NCBI RefSeq assembly: GCF_003315345.1
Contig: NZ_QNRO01000030.1
Span: 1 to 37,084 of the forward strand
DNA length: 37,084 nt
Reading direction: 5' to 3'
Source: Marinobacter pelagius
GTDB lineage: Bacteria > Pseudomonadota > Gammaproteobacteria > Pseudomonadales > Oleiphilaceae
A program made the translations under genes and the position numbers. A model generated the notes under the pieces. The model saw only the letters and a list, made by a program, of their open reading frames with translations, was not told the DNA's origin and searched no databases. Below, one piece after another: positions 8,551-16,392 of the stretch; the stretch's first letter is position 1, and every line of letters starts with the position of its first letter.

Positions 8551-10469
8551 CGTCCGTGCCCTCGCTTTCTCTCTTGTTGAAACTGAACGTGCCCGCGCTT
8601 GTTGAGCCTTACGGGCGTACCTACGGCCTGCCGCCTGAACTTGGCGGCCTGGCGTTCTGTTAGCGGTGAAACCAGCATCACACCAGATTTTTCATATAGG
8701 CCAACCGTCAAACCTTCCGAAATCTTGCGCGAACCCTTGTAAATAGCGGCACCCGCGTCTGATTCCGCGAACCTCTTATGTTCTAGTATATCGCAAGTTT
8801 TCCCCCTTGTCTCGTTCCGCTTCTCTATCCAGGCCTGGATCTGCCGCTCCTGGGCCTTCTCCTGGGCCTGCTCCTTCTCGCCTTGCTGTTTGGCGTCCTT
8901 CATCTGCTCCAGCACCTGCCGCCGTCTCTCCATGGCTGGATCGGCAAAGGTCACGCTCTGACCGCTGGAAACAGCCGCCTCGACCACGGCAGCCTTGAAC
9001 TTCTCGTCACCATCGACGGTGAGATGGTCGCCGTACTTCTCGCGTGCCAGGCGGACGGCGGATGCCAGGTCGCCGTCCTTGTCGGCATCCAGGCGCAACT
9101 GCTTCCCGGTGTCACGAATACGGGCACCACTAACGGTATAAAGAACGTCGCCGTTCGCTTGAACGGCCGGTTTCAATGGCGTGAATATCTGGCCCTGGTC
9201 GTTGCCCATGAAGGCAAACCGCTCCGCGCCTTTCTTCGGCCTGCGAGCACTGGAGCGCAACGCCTCCAGCGCCTGGGTATTCCCGTCAGTGGCTTGGTCA
9301 ACCAGCCATTCCTGCCAGGTCTTCACCCGGTACTGGCTGCGGATCTCCTGGCGGGCCTCCTGGTGCCGCTGGAACGCGGCCGCCGTGCGTGCCCGGTGGT
9401 TTTTCGATAGCTGACGGTAAACGTCTCGCTTCTGACGCTTTTTCAGCAGCGTGTCCTTGCGGATCGCTTCCTTCCGCTCGGCGTAGTCCTTGCGATGCTT
9501 GGCCACTTCCTCCTGGCGCTTTTCTTTCAGCCCCTGGAGCGCTTCACGCTTGGCCGCTATCGCTTCGTTCTTCTCGCGCTGGTACTGATCCCACAACGCT
9601 GAACGCTCGGCCCCGCGCTGATTCGGTGCCTTGCGGTAACGCTCGTCGGGGTCCAACTCTCTGACTTTATCGCTCGGCTCCTGGAACGCTCCCAGCTTCT
9701 TCTCCAGATTCGATTTACTGAACTCTCGGCCTAAATCACTCGCCTTGGTGAAGGCCTTTTGATTTCTGGCTGAAACCACCAGACCAGCACCGCGTGGGCG
9801 CAACTCCAAATCGAACTTGGCCAGCTCCTGGTGCAGCTCGTCCCAACTGTTCGCTTTCTCCAGGGCTTTTCCTAATGGCTCTTTCCGCTCCTTAACCCAC
9901 CGCTTAAATGAGTCAATACCGGAATGGGACTCCATATCACCAGCCCGGCCGGATTCGCGCTCGACCTCCTTGTTTTTGGAGTTAGAACGATCAATGCGAT
10001 TATCGCGCTGTAACTCGTGCTTTAACTCAAGGCGTGAACATGCCTCGTCCAAACTATATTTATCGTAATAAGGTTCTACCGCCCGATGACTAACCGGATG
10101 AATCTTGTTGATTGCAATATGCAGGTGGAAATTATCGGTGTCATTATGTGCCGCACTAACTCGCTGGTGATCGCCTAACCCGATTGATTTACACAACTCA
10201 TCTTCTATATCTTCCAACTGCTCTTTACTCGGAACCTCGCCAGCAGGAAAAGAAACAACAAGATGATAAGTCTTATCTGCCTTTGACCTTGTATTTCTTC
10301 CTTGCGTTGCCTCGATCTCTTTTACTGCCAGGTCAACCGAATCAAACCCGCAATTACTTACCCTGGAAAAAGCTATTTCCTCGTCTTTGGACTCCCTTGT
10401 TATATAGTTCGCCAGCTTGGTAAAACTTGATTTACCATCCTTGCGGCGACTAGCTCTTTTCGCAATCAT
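8547..10469 (-). CDS. traI: TraI, MOB-P relaxase
   Basis: This 640-residue relaxase nicks oriT and stays attached to the 5' end through a tyrosine. Motif I KLANYIT places Tyr22 exactly where RP4 TraI has it. Ser14 is also present. Motif III HNDTDNFHLHIAINKIHP gives the metal-binding His108, His115 and His117. The middle is strongly charged and helical (about 270-390), and the C-terminal region is unassigned. It is shorter than RP4 TraI (732). The first 450 bases of the gene are more AT-rich than the rest, as is traJ. A CTTGCGATATA word matching the trb-promoter repeats lies in its 3' part (8787-8797, read on the minus strand). The start overlaps the traJ stop as ATGA. Confidence 0.95.
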   Translation of the reverse strand: MIAKRASRRKDGKSSFTKLANYITRESKDEEIAFSRVSNCGFDSVDLAVKEIEATQGRNTRSKADKTYHLVVSFPAGEVPSKEQLEDIEDELCKSIGLGDHQRVSAAHNDTDNFHLHIAINKIHPVSHRAVEPYYDKYSLDEACSRLELKHELQRDNRIDRSNSKNKEVERESGRAGDMESHSGIDSFKRWVKERKEPLGKALEKANSWDELHQELAKFDLELRPRGAGLVVSARNQKAFTKASDLGREFSKSNLEKKLGAFQEPSDKVRELDPDERYRKAPNQRGAERSALWDQYQREKNEAIAAKREALQGLKEKRQEEVAKHRKDYAERKEAIRKDTLLKKRQKRDVYRQLSKNHRARTAAAFQRHQEARQEIRSQYRVKTWQEWLVDQATDGNTQALEALRSSARRPKKGAERFAFMGNDQGQIFTPLKPAVQANGDVLYTVSGARIRDTGKQLRLDADKDGDLASAVRLAREKYGDHLTVDGDEKFKAAVVEAAVSSGQSVTFADPAMERRRQVLEQMKDAKQQGEKEQAQEKAQERQIQAWIEKRNETRGKTCDILEHKRFAESDAGAAIYKGSRKISEGLTVGLYEKSGVMLVSPLTERQAAKFRRQAVGTPVRLNKRGHVQFQQERKRGHGR

Positions 10470-10807
10470 AGTTTTTTCGCCGTTTCCCCTATTTCCTCTT
10501 GCAAGGCAATGAGCCGATCAACCAATTCTGGTATATTAAGATGACGGCCAAAGCCCGATTTTGAATTGTCGGCAAGCCACATTTTCAGCAGACCACCAAC
10601 ACGGCCTATATCACCATGAAGCTGTGCCAGCTTTTCAAAAGCCTGAATATCGACCGTACTTTTAGGCTCATGCCCAAGACCAAGTTCACGCAAAAAAGTG
10701 GACGGTTTCAGGTCGCACTGTTCCGCTGTCCTGGTGATCTCGTCCAGTTCTTCCTGGTTAACCCTGACCTTTATCTGGAGATTTCTTGCTCGCGTCTCTG
10801 ATCCCAT
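10466..10807 (-). CDS. traJ: TraJ, relaxosome accessory protein (MobC/TraJ type)
   Basis: This small (113-residue) DNA-binding protein has a ribbon-helix-helix-like N-terminus (LQIKVRVNQEELDEITRTAE) followed by helices. RP4 TraJ (123 residues) binds the inverted repeat next to nic and loads TraI. It is the first gene of the leftward tra operon and directly faces oriT. GAGGTGAATC immediately upstream is a good ribosome binding site. The stop overlaps the traI start. Confidence 0.85.
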   Translation of the reverse strand: MGSETRARNLQIKVRVNQEELDEITRTAEQCDLKPSTFLRELGLGHEPKSTVDIQAFEKLAQLHGDIGRVGGLLKMWLADNSKSGFGRHLNIPELVDRLIALQEEIGETAKKL

Positions 10808-10958
10808 GATTCACCTCGATGCTTGTTCACCTGGTTGGCGGCAGCCAACTCGCTGCGGCAGCAGCGCCCACCCTCGGAGAGCAGGATGCGTCGAGCCGCC
10901 AGGCGAGTAAGTTACAGGTAAACGGACGCCGCCAGCTTGCTGGCGGTGGACCGTTTAC

Positions 10959-10970
10959 ACATCCTGCCCG
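10959..10970 (+). other. nic site
   Basis: ACATCCTGCCCG matches the MOB-P (IncP) nic consensus YATCCTG|Y. Cleavage would fall after G10966 on the shown strand. It lies 2 bases beyond the inverted repeat that ends at 10958. The traI-traC side would then lag or lead according to the strand transferred, which the sequence alone does not fix. Confidence 0.8.
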
Positions 10971-11060
10971 CTTCAACCTCGACATCATAGTACACCATAA
11001 GGACAGATCAACGACATTGAGGCAAAAACCGGGTCAGGAACGCCAAAAAAAGGCTTGCTC

Positions 11061-11167
11061 TGTCGCTATGGTGTCGCTAATCTGTCGTTAGAGTGTCGTT
11101 CGGCCCTTGCGGATTGCGCGGAATGTCTCTATAGTGTCGTTAAAGTGTCGCTAAGGTGTCGTAAGAT
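11061..11167 (+). repeat. Two arrays of four 11-bp repeats (TGTCGYTANNN)
   Basis: TGTCG/TGTCT words start at 11061, 11072, 11083 and 11094, then at 11124, 11135, 11146 and 11157. The period is exactly 11 bases in each array, with 30 bases between arrays. This is about one helical turn, so a protein could bind along one face. The site lies just upstream of traK and overlaps its predicted -10, which fits TraK binding and autoregulation. Confidence 0.85.
11107..11135 (+). promoter_or_regulatory. Predicted traK promoter
   Basis: TTGCGG (11107-11112), a 17-base spacer and TATAGT (11130-11135) form a good sigma-70 promoter pointing at traK. The second 11-bp repeat array begins inside the spacer, so its binding protein should repress it. 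Confidence 0.6.
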
Positions 11168-11548
11168 ATGAGTTTGTCGGATGAACTGAAAAAATCACCG
11201 CCGCCACGTCAGCGCGGCCAGGGTCGCCAGGCATTTATTGCCCGGCGCAACGAGATCGAGCAGGCACTTGATGACGGCTATTCATCCGCCGAGATATGGC
11301 AGCACCTCCACGACAAGGGGGTAATGCCTATCCAATACCGGCAGTTTGTTCGCTACGTTGATAGATACATCACCAGCAAACAGGCCAATGAACAGCCGCC
11401 AGTGTCTAGCGGGCTAAATAATCCGCCAACGGTGGAAAGGGAGAAAAAGGAGGACAGGGAAGCACCCAAGCAAGTGAAAAACAAAGATGACTTGACGCGG
11501 CGTTTTCAATATGACGCCAAAGGCAAATCGGAAGAAGACTTGATTTAA
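11168..11548 (+). CDS. traK: TraK, oriT-binding protein
   Basis: This 126-residue basic protein sits where RP4 has TraK (134 residues), just beyond oriT and transcribed away from it. It shares the pattern of an N-terminal helical DNA-binding domain (IEQALDDGYSSAEIWQHLHD...QFVRYVDRYI) followed by a low-complexity charged tail ending in DLI. RP4 TraK wraps oriT DNA and helps expose nic. The 11-bp repeats directly upstream are the likely target. AAGGTG lies upstream of the ATG. Confidence 0.75.
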   Translation: MSLSDELKKSPPPRQRGQGRQAFIARRNEIEQALDDGYSSAEIWQHLHDKGVMPIQYRQFVRYVDRYITSKQANEQPPVSSGLNNPPTVEREKKEDREAPKQVKNKDDLTRRFQYDAKGKSEEDLI

Positions 11549-11563
11549 TCGGAGTAATACGCA

Positions 11564-12343
11564 ATGGCAAAAGCACATTTCACACTGCAAGGTAAAGGCG
11601 GCGTTGGTAAATCACTGGTATCTGCACTGATTGCCCAGCACCGGCATGAAAACAATATCCCGCTTATCTGCGTGGATACTGACCCGGTAAATGCTACCTT
11701 TGCCGGTTATGACGCCTTCCCGGTAAAACGGGTTGAGCTTATGAACGGAAATAAAATTGATGAAGCCGAATTTGACCGCCTCATGGAAATGATCGCGGAA
11801 AACCCGGACTCTGAAATTGTAATCGACAACGGTGCATCATCCTTTATTCCGCTGTCCAGCTACCTGGTAGAAAACCAGGCAATCGAACTGCTCCAAGAAA
11901 TGGGGCATCAGATTGTTATTCACCCGGTAATCACTGGCGGCCAGGCGCTTATGGATACACTGACCGGCTTTGACTCTCTTGCCCATCAGTTTCCTGAAAC
12001 CGCCGAAATCGTTGTATGGCTTAACCAGTATTTTGGCGACATTGAAAAGGATGGAAAAACCTTCGAGCAAATGAAGGTTTACCAGAATCATAAAAGCCGC
12101 GTGAACGGCATTATCAATATCAAGAAACAGTCTGATTTGTTTGGCCGCGATGTTAAGCACATGCTTGAGTCACGCCAGACATTTGACCAGGCAATGCAGT
12201 CGGAAGAATATAACTTTATGAGCAAAAACCGGCTCCGCATGATGAAAAAGGATCTGTGGGAACAGATGGATCTTGTCCTGGGCCTGCCGATGCAGAAAAA
12301 GGCTGCTGACAAAAAACAGGAGAAAGTGAGCGATGCCACTTGA
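11564..12343 (+). CDS. traL: TraL, ParA/MinD-type ATPase of the transfer region
   Basis: This 259-residue P-loop protein has GKGGVGKS at residues 10-17 (deviant Walker A) and an IVIDNGASSF motif near 86-95. It matches the TraL/StbB family; RP4 TraL has 241 residues. Its function is not firmly known. Related StbB proteins affect plasmid positioning and conjugation. It is the only ParA-like protein found on the plasmid. GGAG precedes the ATG, and the 3' end overlaps traM by 11 bases. Confidence 0.85.
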   Translation: MAKAHFTLQGKGGVGKSLVSALIAQHRHENNIPLICVDTDPVNATFAGYDAFPVKRVELMNGNKIDEAEFDRLMEMIAENPDSEIVIDNGASSFIPLSSYLVENQAIELLQEMGHQIVIHPVITGGQALMDTLTGFDSLAHQFPETAEIVVWLNQYFGDIEKDGKTFEQMKVYQNHKSRVNGIINIKKQSDLFGRDVKHMLESRQTFDQAMQSEEYNFMSKNRLRMMKKDLWEQMDLVLGLPMQKKAADKKQEKVSDAT

Positions 12344-12770
12344 TAAGGATGCCGTCATCCAGGCTGTGGTAAAACAGCATGGCATCCTGCTGGGCAAGGA
12401 TGATCCCATCCTTGCCTTTTTGGCTGTCCATGACGTTATCCTGGGTGAATACTCAAGCGAAATGACGGCAGCGGTGGAACAGCTCCAGGAACACCTGGAG
12501 CTTGTCACCGACCGCCATCATGGCCAGTCTAAAGAGCTGGCCGAAACGATTGTCGGCAAGGCTGTTATGCAGATCCGGCAGGAAGGCAAAGAGATCCAGG
12601 AAGGCCTGCGGTCAATGCTCGATGAAGAACGCCAGAAACACCAGGCCACCATGAAGGCGCTGGCCAACCAGGCGGAACAATCAAGCAAGAGGGCAAACCT
12701 GGCCATGTGGGCGGCGCTGGGCTTCTCGGTGCTGTCGGTGATTGCAGCGGCCATTATCGTGGCCACATAG
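12333..12770 (+). CDS. traM: TraM, transfer protein with C-terminal membrane anchor
   Basis: This protein has 145 residues, the same length as RP4 TraM. It is mostly helical and possibly coiled-coil (residues 40-115), with one membrane segment at the end (MWAALGFSVLSVIAAAIIVAT). The position and overlap with traL support the name. Its molecular role is unknown. A strong ribosome binding site (AGGAGG, 12791-12796) follows the gene. It belonged to the next small gene before the IS landed. Confidence 0.75.
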   Translation: MPLDKDAVIQAVVKQHGILLGKDDPILAFLAVHDVILGEYSSEMTAAVEQLQEHLELVTDRHHGQSKELAETIVGKAVMQIRQEGKEIQEGLRSMLDEERQKHQATMKALANQAEQSSKRANLAMWAALGFSVLSVIAAAIIVAT

Positions 12771-12871
12771 GAAAGCCCGGCAGGCCGGGCAGGAGGGAAA
12801 CATGACCCTGAATCCGTGAGACCGGCCCCCGGAAGCACTTCTAACCTGGATATTGCATAAGACATGAAAAA

Positions 12872-12931
12872 GGCGGCTGAAAATCGGTTATAATTCAAGC
12901 TCCTACACAAGAACCAACCGCCTCAGCCGCC
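12872..12931 (+). promoter_or_regulatory. Transposase leader: promoter-like box and inverted repeat over the start
   Basis: TATAAT (12889-12894) lies upstream of the transposase, with no convincing -35. GGCGGCTGA (12872-12880) pairs with TCAGCCGCC (12923-12931), directly next to the ATG. In transcripts entering from traM this hairpin could hide the start. In transcripts from the IS's own promoter it could not form. Confidence 0.45.
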
Positions 12932-14251
12932 ATGACAAAATGTACCACGCCGTCCGCTTCCTTTCCACGCTGCAAAGGCCGTCAGGTCATCGCCCGTTTC
13001 GATGGCGGTGATCTCACTTCCGACGGCGGTATCCTGCTGCTGCGGCAGCTCGATCGCGAGATGGGCCTGACCCGCGCCGTCGCTCGCCGGCTCAGCGACG
13101 AGCGCGACGCTCAGCGCTGCCTGCATCGCACCGAAACCCTGGTCCGGCAGCGCGTGTTCGGCCTGGCGCTGGGCTATGAGGATCTCAATGACCACCAGGC
13201 CCTGCGTCACGATATCGCCCTGCAGACCGCCGTCGATACCGATGGCGTGCTGGCCAGTCAGTCCATCTTGTGCCGCTTCGAGCAGCAAGCCGACCGGGAC
13301 TGGGCGATCACCATCCACGAAGAGATGATCGAGCAGTTCATCCGCTCGTTCCGGCGGCCACCCAAGAAACCGCTCTACCTCGACTTCGATGCCACCGACG
13401 ATCGGGTGCATGGCCAGCAGCTCGGGCGGCACTTCAACGGCTACTACAACCACTACATCTTCCTGCCGCTGTTCGTATTCTGTGGCGACCAGCTGCTGGT
13501 CAGCTATCTGCGTCCGGCCTCGCTGGATGCCGCTCACCACGCCGGTGCCATCCTCGCCCTGTTGGTCCGGCGGCTGCGCCAGGCGTGGCCTGAGGTGAAG
13601 ATCGTCTTCCGAGGCGACAGCGGCTTCTGCCGTCCACTGATCCTCAACTGGTGTGACCGCCACGGCGTCGATTACATCATCGGCCTCGCCGGCAACAAGC
13701 GCTTGGCCAAGCTGGCTCTGAACATCGACTACGCGTCGGCCATCCGCTTCGAGAAGACCTGGGAGAAGGAGCGTGTCTTCGGCTTCATCGAGTACGCTGC
13801 CAAGAGCTGGAAGGAGCGTCGACGAAAGGTCATCGTCAAGTCCGAGACCAGCCGGCGTGGCTTCAACACCCGCTATGTGGTCACCAGCCTGCGCGGCTGC
13901 AGCGCCGAGTGGCTCTATGACCACCGCTACTGTGCTCGGGGCGAGATGGAGAACCGTATCAAGGAGCAGCAGTTCCTGTTCTCCGACCGCACCAGCTGCC
14001 ACGAATGGTGGCCCAACCAGTACCGACTGCTGCTGTCGGGGTTGGCCTACCTGCTGCTGGAGCGGCTGCGCCGGGTCTACCTCAAGCGCACCGCCTTCGC
14101 CCAGGCCCAGGTCAACACCCTCCGCCTGAAGCTGCTGAAGATCGGCGCTGTCATCACCCGCAACACGCGCACGATTCGGCTGATGTTGAGCAGCCAGTAC
14201 CCGGAGCAGGACCTCTTCCTGAAGCTGGCCAGCAAGCTGGTGCCGGGATAG
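12932..14251 (+). CDS. IS1380-family DDE transposase
   Basis: This 439-residue transposase has the IS1380 N-terminal signature (FDGGDLTSDGGILLLRQLD) and the catalytic DDE pattern: Asp in LYLDFDATDD, Asp in VFRGDSGFCRP, Glu in RGEMENRIKEQQ. The frame is intact and nearly fills the IS. It has higher GC and different codon use from neighbouring tra genes. Long open frames on the opposite strand and in other phases are shadows of this GC-rich gene. No clear ribosome binding site precedes the ATG. Confidence 0.93.
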   Translation: MTKCTTPSASFPRCKGRQVIARFDGGDLTSDGGILLLRQLDREMGLTRAVARRLSDERDAQRCLHRTETLVRQRVFGLALGYEDLNDHQALRHDIALQTAVDTDGVLASQSILCRFEQQADRDWAITIHEEMIEQFIRSFRRPPKKPLYLDFDATDDRVHGQQLGRHFNGYYNHYIFLPLFVFCGDQLLVSYLRPASLDAAHHAGAILALLVRRLRQAWPEVKIVFRGDSGFCRPLILNWCDRHGVDYIIGLAGNKRLAKLALNIDYASAIRFEKTWEKERVFGFIEYAAKSWKERRRKVIVKSETSRRGFNTRYVVTSLRGCSAEWLYDHRYCARGEMENRIKEQQFLFSDRTSCHEWWPNQYRLLLSGLAYLLLERLRRVYLKRTAFAQAQVNTLRLKLLKIGAVITRNTRTIRLMLSSQYPEQDLFLKLASKLVPG

Positions 14252-14529
14252 CGCCGCGGCGTGCTGTCCCCGGCACAGAAAACACATGGGGGTAGGGGGA
14301 AATGCGCCTTGAGCTCAGGAAATTGATCAATATATAGCCAACTTCCAGCTCTGGGCGGCATCATCGCCACCAAACCTGGCATTTGGGTGCTGCTGACCAA
14401 CCCGATGCAACATCCGGGCTAACCCACTGACCTGCATGGCAATATAGCCATTATCGCCATTCACCCAGACAGTGCCATGCAGTTCAGTAGGTTAGAAGCA
14501 TTCCTGGGGGCCGGTCTCACGGATTCAGG

Positions 14530-14682
14530 ATGACTTTTCTAATCTGGCTCGTGCTTGCCATCCCTGTGGGGTTTCTAGTCGGCGCTGCTGCTATGGGCCT
14601 CTGGCTGGCTCTCAAGCCCCTGGCCATAGTCGGCGTCCGTGCCGCCTGGCATTGGGTCAGGGCCGCCCTGGGCGGCCTCTGA
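14530..14682 (+). CDS. Small membrane protein, cut off from its ribosome binding site by the IS
   Basis: ATGACTTTTC to TGA encodes 50 residues: one or two hydrophobic segments (FLIWLVLAIPVGFLVGAAAM and the following helix) with a basic C-terminus. Removing the IS and one ATGAC copy joins AGGAGGGAAAC directly to this ATG, so it was the gene after traM. The frame is complete, but the native Shine-Dalgarno now lies 1.7 kb away. The 14 bases before the ATG are IS end sequence with no proper site. Function is unknown, and it is probably poorly expressed or silent. Confidence 0.7.
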   Translation: MTFLIWLVLAIPVGFLVGAAAMGLWLALKPLAIVGVRAAWHWVRAALGGL

Positions 14683-14703
14683 TTAACGCCAAAAGGGAAG
14701 GTG

Positions 14704-15711
14704 TCACTGCTCTTTCCCGGCTTCCTCGCTGGCTGCGGGCTTGCTACCTGCGGCCTTTTTCTGTGTGCTCGTTTTTCGTGAAGTGCTCGCCTTCCTGGGC
14801 GCGGTGGTTTTCTTCTGTTGTGGCTGGATCGCGGCCATAAGCTCCTTATGCTGCGCGGTCGCGGCTTCCAGTTGCCCCCTCAACCATGCTTCCCGGCTCT
14901 CGGCATCCTCGGTCACTCTGACAAGTTCCTGGGTAAGTTTCTGAATTTCGGCGTTTTTGTCCATGATCCGCTCGGCAGTCGCCTCCTGTTGGGCCTCTGC
15001 TCGTGCTTGAACCGTGGCCAGCTCCTGGGTGGCCTTATCCCGCTGCTCCTGAACCTCGGCCAGCTTTTCAGCGTGTGCGGCGGCCTGGCTCTCCAGCTTG
15101 CCCCGCAACGCTTCCAGCTCGTCCCGGTGCTGCTGGGCCTGCTGCTCGGCGTGCGCCTTCTCCTGTTTCAGCTCGGCCCGTAGTTCCTCGATGCGCTGCT
15201 GTGCATCCTGCTCCCTGCGCTCGATCTCATGCAGTCGGCCGGACACGTCGGCAAGCTCCTGGGCCAGCTCCTGGCGTTTTTCGTCGGCAGCCTGCGCGGT
15301 GGCCTGCGCCTCTACCAGCTCTTGGCGGACTGCCTCCAGCTCCTGGGCCTGGCTCTCGTAGGCGTCGGCCAGTTCGGCCCGCATGGCGTCGGCGTCTGCT
15401 CGCTCAGACTCCCATGCCTGCTGTGCGGCGTGTAGAGACTCGTTGGCCAGCTCCTGGGCTTCATTCCAAAGGGTGGCCAGGGTAGCGGTCATTTCCTCCT
15501 GGATACGCTCCGGTATGGCCACCGCAACCGCGACCGGCGTAGCGGTCTGCTGCTTCCGCCACTCCTTCATCACGGCGCTGGTTGTGTTCATGTCGGCACG
15601 GGCGGCGCGGCGCACCTGGTCAACGGTGGGGAACCGCTCTCGCTCGGCTTCCTGGTAAAGCTGGTCGGCGGCGGCGATGATGCGGGAACGGATCTCGTTG
15701 CTGATCTCCAT
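14704..15711 (-). CDS. kfrA: KfrA, coiled-coil DNA-binding protein
   Basis: This 335-residue protein has an N-terminal KfrA DNA-binding domain (residues 1-60: IRSRIIAAADQLYQEAERERFPTVDQVRR...MNTTSAVMKEW). A very long alanine/glutamate-rich coiled coil (about 75-290) follows, then a lysine-rich tail. KfrA of IncP plasmids represses its own promoter and helps stable inheritance as a nucleoid-associated or cytoskeleton-like protein. The palindrome just upstream (15759-15794) is the likely operator. It is transcribed separately from the operon upstream, which ends at the 15801-15826 terminator. With no par locus recognised, KfrA may matter for maintenance. Confidence 0.9.
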   Translation of the reverse strand: MEISNEIRSRIIAAADQLYQEAERERFPTVDQVRRAARADMNTTSAVMKEWRKQQTATPVAVAVAIPERIQEEMTATLATLWNEAQELANESLHAAQQAWESERADADAMRAELADAYESQAQELEAVRQELVEAQATAQAADEKRQELAQELADVSGRLHEIERREQDAQQRIEELRAELKQEKAHAEQQAQQHRDELEALRGKLESQAAAHAEKLAEVQEQRDKATQELATVQARAEAQQEATAERIMDKNAEIQKLTQELVRVTEDAESREAWLRGQLEAATAQHKELMAAIQPQQKKTTAPRKASTSRKTSTQKKAAGSKPAASEEAGKEQ

Positions 15712-15758
15712 TTTGTGGCTCCTTGGTAGGGTGGTGGAAGGCTTGCGCCCTAAATCAT

Positions 15759-15794
15759 AATAATAAGAATAATAGCATTATTATTCTTATTATT
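15759..15794. promoter_or_regulatory. kfrA operator palindrome
   Basis: The arms AATAATAAGAATAAT (15759-15773) and ATTATTCTTATTATT (15780-15794) are perfect 15-base inverted repeats around a 6-base centre. They are very AT-rich and lie 48 bases upstream of the kfrA ATG. KfrA proteins bind long AT-rich palindromes at their own promoters. Confidence 0.8.
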
Positions 15795-15800
15795 CAAGAC

Positions 15801-15826
15801 AAAAAAGAAGCCGGATTATCCGGCTC
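15801..15826 (-). terminator. Rho-independent terminator of the klcA-HTH operon
   Basis: Read leftward it is AGCCGG, a 5-base loop, CCGGCT, then TTCTTTTTT. It lies 19 bases after the HTH gene stop and before the kfrA operator. Confidence 0.85.
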
Positions 15827-15844
15827 CAGCGCGGCCCCTGGCCG

Positions 15845-16120
15845 TCAATCAACCCATATCAGCCCGAAGCCCGCCTGGTGCGCCAGTATGGCCCATGCAG
15901 GGTAGGGGATCGGGGTATCTCCGGCCGTCCAGCGCCGAACGGTGCGGCTACCTCGCCCGCTCTTGTTGCCCTGGGCTGTCAGGCCTAGCAAGGCCGCAAC
16001 CTCAGCACCTGTCAGGCCGGTTAGGCGTATCAGCTCGCGCACCTCGTCCTTTGTCGGCTGCTCCCACGCGGATGCAGGCCGCAACGTCTCCGGGCGGATC
16101 TGGATTGTTGAATCACTCAT
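15845..16120 (-). CDS. Small helix-turn-helix regulator
   Basis: This 91-residue protein has a lambda-repressor-like HTH: EVRELIRLTGLTGAEVAALL then SRTVRRWTAGDTPIPYPAWA, a common arrangement in small plasmid and phage regulators. I chose ATG 16120 because GAGGT lies 9 bases upstream. A longer frame from 16333 reads through other small genes and is unlikely. It is the last gene of the klcA operon. It is a candidate repressor of the operator repeats at 17111-17176 or of the dispersed TTTTGGCGTT word, one copy of which overlaps its start codon. Confidence 0.75.
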   Translation of the reverse strand: MSDSTIQIRPETLRPASAWEQPTKDEVRELIRLTGLTGAEVAALLGLTAQGNKSGRGSRTVRRWTAGDTPIPYPAWAILAHQAGFGLIWVD

Positions 16121-16140
16121 TTTGGCGTTACCTCGTTCAA

Positions 16141-16165
16141 AGCCCTGGCCGGGTAGACCAGGGCT
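16141..16165 (-). other. Hairpin between two small genes
   Basis: AGCCCTGG (16141-16148) and CCAGGGCT (16158-16165) form a perfect 8-bp stem just before the HTH gene. Only TTTG follows it on the minus strand. It may be a weak attenuator or an mRNA-stabilising stem. Confidence 0.5.
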
Positions 16166-16170
16166 GCTTC

Positions 16171-16314
16171 TCATGCTGCGGGCCGCCTTTCGCGCAAATG
16201 GCCAAGCACATGGCCTAAATCGGCCATTGTCATCAGCGGAAGGGTGAACGGCTGCCGCCGCTCCAGCGCGGTACGGATCTGGCCCGCGATTCTGATATAA
16301 TCGTTGCTGCTCAT
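16171..16314 (-). CDS. Small protein of unknown function, 47 residues
   Basis: ATG 16314 to TGA 16171 reads MSSNDYIRIAGQIRTALERR, then a hydrophobic stretch and a basic end. AGAGGTAAGCAGCG upstream is a fair ribosome binding site. Its placement inside the klcA operon supports it. No family recognised. Confidence 0.45.
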   Translation of the reverse strand: MSSNDYIRIAGQIRTALERRQPFTLPLMTMADLGHVLGHLRERRPAA

Positions 16315-16392
16315 CGCTGCTTACCTCTCTCATTTGGTTAGCGGTTGGGCTGCCCTGGGACGGTGGCCGCCGTCTCCAGGGCGTTCTCTGCT

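Larger units (their letters stand above)
10833..11167. other. oriT: oriT region (origin of transfer) between traJ and traK
   Basis: The 360 bases between divergent traJ and traK hold the transfer origin, as in RP4. From left to right there are a small hairpin (GTTGGC at 10834-10839, GCCAAC at 10844-10849) and a nearly perfect two-part inverted repeat at 10918-10958. That repeat has outer arms GTAAACGG/CCGTTTAC and inner arms CCGCCAGC/GCTGGCGG around TT. Right after it comes the nic-like word ATCCTGC (10961-10967). Beyond lie two arrays of 11-bp repeats (11061-11167). TraJ is expected to bind the inverted repeat, and TraK the repeat arrays. Confidence 0.85.
12807..14529 (+). mobile_element. 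IS1380-family insertion sequence, 1723 bp, complete
   Basis: The ends are inverted repeats of 41 bases (12807-12847 and 14489-14529). The outer 24 bases (CCTGAATCCGTGAGACCGGC and four more C) are identical and the inner part is imperfect. A 5-bp target duplication ATGAC flanks it (12802-12806 and 14530-14534). The intact duplication and full-length transposase indicate a recent, probably active insertion. It landed exactly on the start codon of the small gene at 14530. Confidence 0.95.

Noticed and set aside
11564..12343. TraL considered as a ParA partition protein
   Set aside because: It has a P-loop of this class, but there is no parB or centromere beside it, and its place between traK and traM fits TraL.
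12802..12819. Five-codon frame (MTLNP) after the orphaned ribosome binding site
   Set aside because: It is an accidental product of the IS insertion, not a gene.
12923..14287. 454-codon minus-strand frame across the IS
   Set aside because: It is antisense to a transposase with intact DDE motifs; codon-phase artefact of high GC.
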